Both the position numbers and the translations under genes were made by a program. Of a DNA stretch of 18,123 nucleotides, positions 15,468 to 18,123 are shown one piece after another (position 1 is the stretch's first letter; each line of letters opens with the position of its first letter). The stretch lies in NCBI GenBank assembly GCA_020052115.1, contig JAGVPR010000311.1, forward strand, positions 1 through 18,123, given 5' to 3'. The notes under the pieces are model-generated. The model was not told the DNA's origin. It did not search any database and saw nothing but the letters and a program-made list of their open reading frames with translations. The DNA is from Candidatus Eiseniibacteriota bacterium (lineage in GTDB: Bacteria > Eisenbacteria > RBG-16-71-46 > JAGVPR01).

Positions 15468-16718
15468 TTAGCGAGCCGGCACGAAACGGAGGGTCTGCGC
15501 CTCCGAGCCGAAGTGCACACCCGTGGAATTGTCGGCGATGGCCAGCGTGAACCGGTAGTTTCGCGCGCGACCGACGTCGAAGGTCACGTCCCTTTCCGGA
15601 TCGCTCGTCACGAGAGCGCGGGACATCTCGAGCGTCCAGACCCTGTCATCGCTGTCCCAAAGCCCCTTCGCCCGAACATCCGCGCGGCTCCCACCTGGCC
15701 TCTGGAGGATGTAGCCCGCCACCGTGTCGCCGGGCCTCCACTTTCGCGCCACGGTCTGATCCACGGGCGCGTCGTTCAGCGTGTCGCAAGGAACGAGCGC
15801 AAAGCTGGTGGCCGTGCAAGGCTTCCACATGAAGGCATACTTGGGCGTGAGTCCGCCGTTGTCCGGATCGCACAGACCCTCGATCCTCCGGTAGATCAGG
15901 CGAGGGCGGGTGCCGCCCCCTTCGAAGTTCGCCGCGTACGCCGCGAAGGAGTCCGGGGCATCCGGCTGCAGTCCCCCTGCATCCGCGAACAGATCGTCGG
16001 CGTAACCGGCAACCCCCTCCCCGGGACTCACGGGGCTGTCATTCGGATTGACCAGAATGAGAGGCGGATTCGTGCGCGCCGCCAGCCAATGCCATACGTC
16101 GAGCTTGCCCGCGCCCGGAGATCCGAAGCCGCCTCCGTGGCACGCCACGAGACAGCCCTGCTCCGAGAAGCTCCCCCCCGAATCGCCCGCCGGATCCACC
16201 TCGAACGCGAGCGAGAGCCAGTCTTCGGCGTTGGTGCGGGTCCAATACTGCGCGTCGAAGATGTACTGCGGGTAGCACTCACCCGGCGGCAGGCGGGAGA
16301 AATCGGGTCCGACGTACGTCAGGATGTCCTTGCGATCGCTCTGCGTGAAGTCATTCCACTGCACGAGGAAATAGAGGTGTTTCTCGGTGTAGACCGACTT
16401 GACGAACGCGTAGATCGGGGCTCCCGGATACCCGGAGCCGTTTTCCGCGTCGAGCCGGATCGCTTTCCAGGGGATCGTGTTCAGATCCGCGCTGCCCCAC
16501 TCGATGTCCAAGCGCTCGCCGTCGAGCTTCGGGACGGCGGGGTTCGTCGCCACGGTGCTGCTGTTTTCGTTCCGAGGAACGAAGTGTGTATCCAGGACAT
16601 CCGTGGCGACCTTGTCGGGATCCACGACATCGTTCGAGCACCCCGCGAAGACGCCGATGCCGACCAGCAGCACCGCCGCCCCCATCCCCCTCCATGACCA
16701 CCCATCATCACGGTGCAT
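15468..16718 (-). CDS. Ethylbenzene-dehydrogenase-related heme-binding lipoprotein with CXXXCH motif
   Basis: A 416-residue exported lipoprotein, probably a periplasmic or outer-membrane-anchored electron carrier. The N-terminus has a hydrophobic run ending FAGC, a lipobox with Cys27 as acylation site, then a short linker. The body resembles the ethylbenzene dehydrogenase gamma-subunit-like (DMSO-reductase heme-binding) family: HLYFLVQWNDFTQSDRK (about 114-130), NAEDWLSLAFEVD (about 163-175) and KLDVWHWLAARTNPP (about 205-219). Between them, Cys189-Leu-Val-Ala-Cys193-His194 is a CXXXCH heme-attachment-like motif, one residue longer than the standard CXXCH. The family binds b-type heme in characterised members; covalent heme here is inference. 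The ATG at 16718 was chosen over an in-frame ATG at 16685 because GAGGGA precedes it at proper distance and it supplies charged residues before the hydrophobic run. A frame opening at 16835 adds an implausible N-terminus. First gene of a two-gene operon. Confidence 0.85.
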   Translation of the reverse strand: MHRDDGWSWRGMGAAVLLVGIGVFAGCSNDVVDPDKVATDVLDTHFVPRNENSSTVATNPAVPKLDGERLDIEWGSADLNTIPWKAIRLDAENGSGYPGAPIYAFVKSVYTEKHLYFLVQWNDFTQSDRKDILTYVGPDFSRLPPGECYPQYIFDAQYWTRTNAEDWLSLAFEVDPAGDSGGSFSEQGCLVACHGGGFGSPGAGKLDVWHWLAARTNPPLILVNPNDSPVSPGEGVAGYADDLFADAGGLQPDAPDSFAAYAANFEGGGTRPRLIYRRIEGLCDPDNGGLTPKYAFMWKPCTATSFALVPCDTLNDAPVDQTVARKWRPGDTVAGYILQRPGGSRADVRAKGLWDSDDRVWTLEMSRALVTSDPERDVTFDVGRARNYRFTLAIADNSTGVHFGSEAQTLRFVPAR

Positions 16719-16806
16719 ACGCTTCCCTCGAGACCGAGAACAAAAAGAGCGTCTCTGACGGAGCCCGCTGTGGCGACATCCCCCTGAGGAAGATAAATCC
16801 ACGGGA

Positions 16807-16835
16807 ACGCTATCGCTTGCCCCCCCGTGCGTCAA
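16807..16835 (-). promoter_or_regulatory. Weak candidate promoter for the heme-lipoprotein operon
   Basis: TTGACG (16835-16830), a 17-base spacer with six consecutive G, and TAGCGT (16812-16807) lie in the 162-base gap between the phosphohexomutase stop and the lipoprotein start, about 88 bases upstream of the ATG. The -10 match is only 3 of 6, but the TANNGT form and the spacing repeat what is seen at the other two promoter sites in this window. Apart from this I see nothing certain in the gap; a short T-run near 16740-16744 lacks a strong stem before it. Confidence 0.3.
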
Positions 16836-16880
16836 GCCCTTTCCCCACTCCCCGCCCCACCCGAGCGCCGGGCACGGGCT

Positions 16881-18123
16881 TCAGCCTCCCCAGCGAGCCT
16901 CGGGATACCGGCGCAGGCGCTCCGCGAAAAGAGACCTGATCTCGGCCAGCCGCTCCGGCGTCCGGGCCTCGAACCTGAGAACGAGGACCGGCTGGGTGTT
17001 CGAGGCCCGGAGAAGGCCCCATCCATCGCCGAAGTCCACTCGGACCCCGTCCACATCAATGATGCGGCCGGCGCCGGCGAAGGAGCGCCGCACCTCTTCC
17101 ACGATCGCGAACTTCCGATCATCGGGACAGTCCACGCGCAACTCGGGCGTCGAGACGTATCTCGGCAACGAATCCACCAGGGCCGACAGGGGCTCCTTCT
17201 GAGCCGCGAGCAGGGAGAGGAGCCGCCCACCGGCGAAGAGGGCGTCGTCGTATCCGTAGTAGCCCTCCGCGAAGAAGATGTGCCCCGACATCTCCCCCGC
17301 CAAGAGGGCGCCGGTCTCGCGCATCTTCTTCTTGATGAGGGAATGCCCCGTCTTCCACATGATCGGCTTGCCGCCATGGGCCGAGATGTCCTCGACCAGC
17401 GCCTGCGAGCACTTGACCTCCGAGAGGATCGTCGCTCCGGGATGGCGCGAGAGGAGGTCACGGGAATAGAGGGCCAGGAGTTGGTCCCCATAGAGCACGC
17501 GGCCCTTCTCGTCCACGGCGCCGATCCGGTCGGCATCGCCGTCGAACGCGATGCCGAGATCCGCCCCTGAAGAGGTGACCCGGTCGGCGAGCGTCGCCAG
17601 GGATGCGGCCACCGTCGGGTCGGGCATGTGGTTCGGGAACCGGCCGTCCGGCTCGCAGAACAACTCCTCGACCTCGTGGCCGAGTCGGCGGTAGATGGAT
17701 GGCGCAGCGAGACCGCCCGTCCCGTTGCCGGAGTCCACCACGACCTTGAGGCCGCGCGCCGCTCCGAGCCGCTTGACGAGCGCCTCCTCGTACTCCGCGA
17801 GGACGGACTCCGACGTGCAGGTCCCCTCGCCCCGCGGGGCGTCCCCGCTCTCGGCCAGCTTCCGGATCTCCTGCAGCTCCGACCCGTACAGTGAGGCGGT
17901 CCCCTCGCTCAGCTTCAGGCCGTTGTACTCGATCGGATTGTGGCTTCCCGTCACCATCACCCCGCCCTCCAGCGAGCGGGCGTGGACCGCGAAGTAGAGA
18001 ACCGGCGTCGGCACGACGCCGATCTCGACGACGTCCACGCCGGTGCCGAGAAGTCCGCGCACGAAGGCGTCCTGGATGCGCTGGGAGGAGAGCCGCACGT
18101 CGCGCCCCGCCGCGATCCGGCGG
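16881..18123 (-). CDS. Phosphomannomutase/phosphoglucomutase, N-terminus cut by window edge
   Basis: Alpha-D-phosphohexomutase that interconverts the 1- and 6-phosphates of mannose and/or glucose, supplying sugar nucleotides for polysaccharide or lipopolysaccharide synthesis in the cytosol. About 413 residues are visible, beginning RRIAAGRDVRLSS, which in this family lies about 40 residues from the start. All four active-site elements are present: the phosphoserine loop TGSHNP (Ser about visible residue 60), the metal-binding DGDADR (about 194-199), the sugar-binding GEMSGH (about 276-281) and the phosphate-binding RASNTQP (about 372-378), followed by RFEAR. The GEMSGH and SGHIFFAEGYYGYDDA context is closest to bifunctional AlgC/ManB-type enzymes rather than GlmM. 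The stop at 16881 is followed by a 162-base gap before the next gene. Substrate preference cannot be settled from sequence. Confidence 0.93.
   Translation of the reverse strand, partial: RRIAAGRDVRLSSQRIQDAFVRGLLGTGVDVVEIGVVPTPVLYFAVHARSLEGGVMVTGSHNPIEYNGLKLSEGTASLYGSELQEIRKLAESGDAPRGEGTCTSESVLAEYEEALVKRLGAARGLKVVVDSGNGTGGLAAPSIYRRLGHEVEELFCEPDGRFPNHMPDPTVAASLATLADRVTSSGADLGIAFDGDADRIGAVDEKGRVLYGDQLLALYSRDLLSRHPGATILSEVKCSQALVEDISAHGGKPIMWKTGHSLIKKKMRETGALLAGEMSGHIFFAEGYYGYDDALFAGGRLLSLLAAQKEPLSALVDSLPRYVSTPELRVDCPDDRKFAIVEEVRRSFAGAGRIIDVDGVRVDFGDGWGLLRASNTQPVLVLRFEARTPERLAEIRSLFAERLRRYPEARWGG

Noticed and set aside
14715..16697. Plus-strand open frame of about 660 codons opposite the barrel and heme-lipoprotein genes
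   Set aside because: Antisense to two proteins with clear export signals and motifs; composition is typical of an antisense shadow.
16719..16760. Possible terminator after the phosphohexomutase gene, from a T-run near 16740-16744
   Set aside because: The only stem before it is AGAG-ACG-CTCT, four base pairs, and the position is immediately upstream of the lipoprotein start rather than near the preceding stop.
1..18123. CRISPR array, tRNA, rRNA, insertion sequence or prophage signal
   Set aside because: No short regularly spaced repeats, no cloverleaf or rRNA-like stretch, and no transposase, integrase or phage-type product were found in any gene or gap.

Overview
The window is GC-rich, tightly packed bacterial DNA in which every supported gene lies on the minus strand, so transcription runs from the right edge to the left. 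Eleven protein genes are recognisable, and two of them (pgk on the left, a phosphohexomutase on the right) are cut by the window edges. There are no tRNA or rRNA genes, insertion sequences, CRISPR arrays or integrase-type genes. The longest gene-free stretch is 249 bases (13722-13970); it holds a terminator and a promoter. The combination of a GWxTD-domain protein, a PorV/PorQ-family barrel, large secreted proteins with FlgD-like or type IX-like C-terminal tails, and a TonB-dependent receptor with an N-terminal carboxypeptidase-regulatory-like domain points to a diderm of the FCB group. A high-GC candidate phylum such as Eisenbacteria, Krumholzibacteriota or Latescibacteria fits. This placement is inference from family content, not from a marker gene.

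Layout in order of transcription. (1) 16881-18123: a phosphomannomutase/phosphoglucomutase lacking its N-terminus. (2) 15468-16718 and 13971-15446: a lipoprotein of the ethylbenzene-dehydrogenase-related heme-binding family carrying a CXXXCH motif, then 21 bases later an unrecognised outer-membrane beta-barrel. This pair ends at a clear Rho-independent terminator (13889-13926). (3) 3382-13721: a strong sigma70-like promoter (TTGACA-N17-TATAGT) followed by a TonB-dependent receptor, a large secreted protein, a PorV/PorQ-like barrel, a second large secreted protein closely similar to the first, and a GWxTD protein. (4) 1-3276: a second promoter-like site (TTGACA-N17-TAGAGT), then pfkA, gap and the start of pgk, which are core glycolytic enzymes.

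The most interesting part is region 3. It looks like a cell-envelope module: a TonB-dependent receptor, a PorV-like barrel (in Bacteroidota, PorV serves type IX secretion), two paralogous secreted proteins with sorting-like tails and calcium-loop-like repeats, and a GWxTD protein. No core type IX machinery gene is in the window, so the assignment stays open. Secondary points are a phosphofructokinase with both residues typical of pyrophosphate-dependent enzymes, a minimal heme-lipoprotein plus barrel operon, and three candidate promoters with the same unusual -10 pattern, TANNGT.
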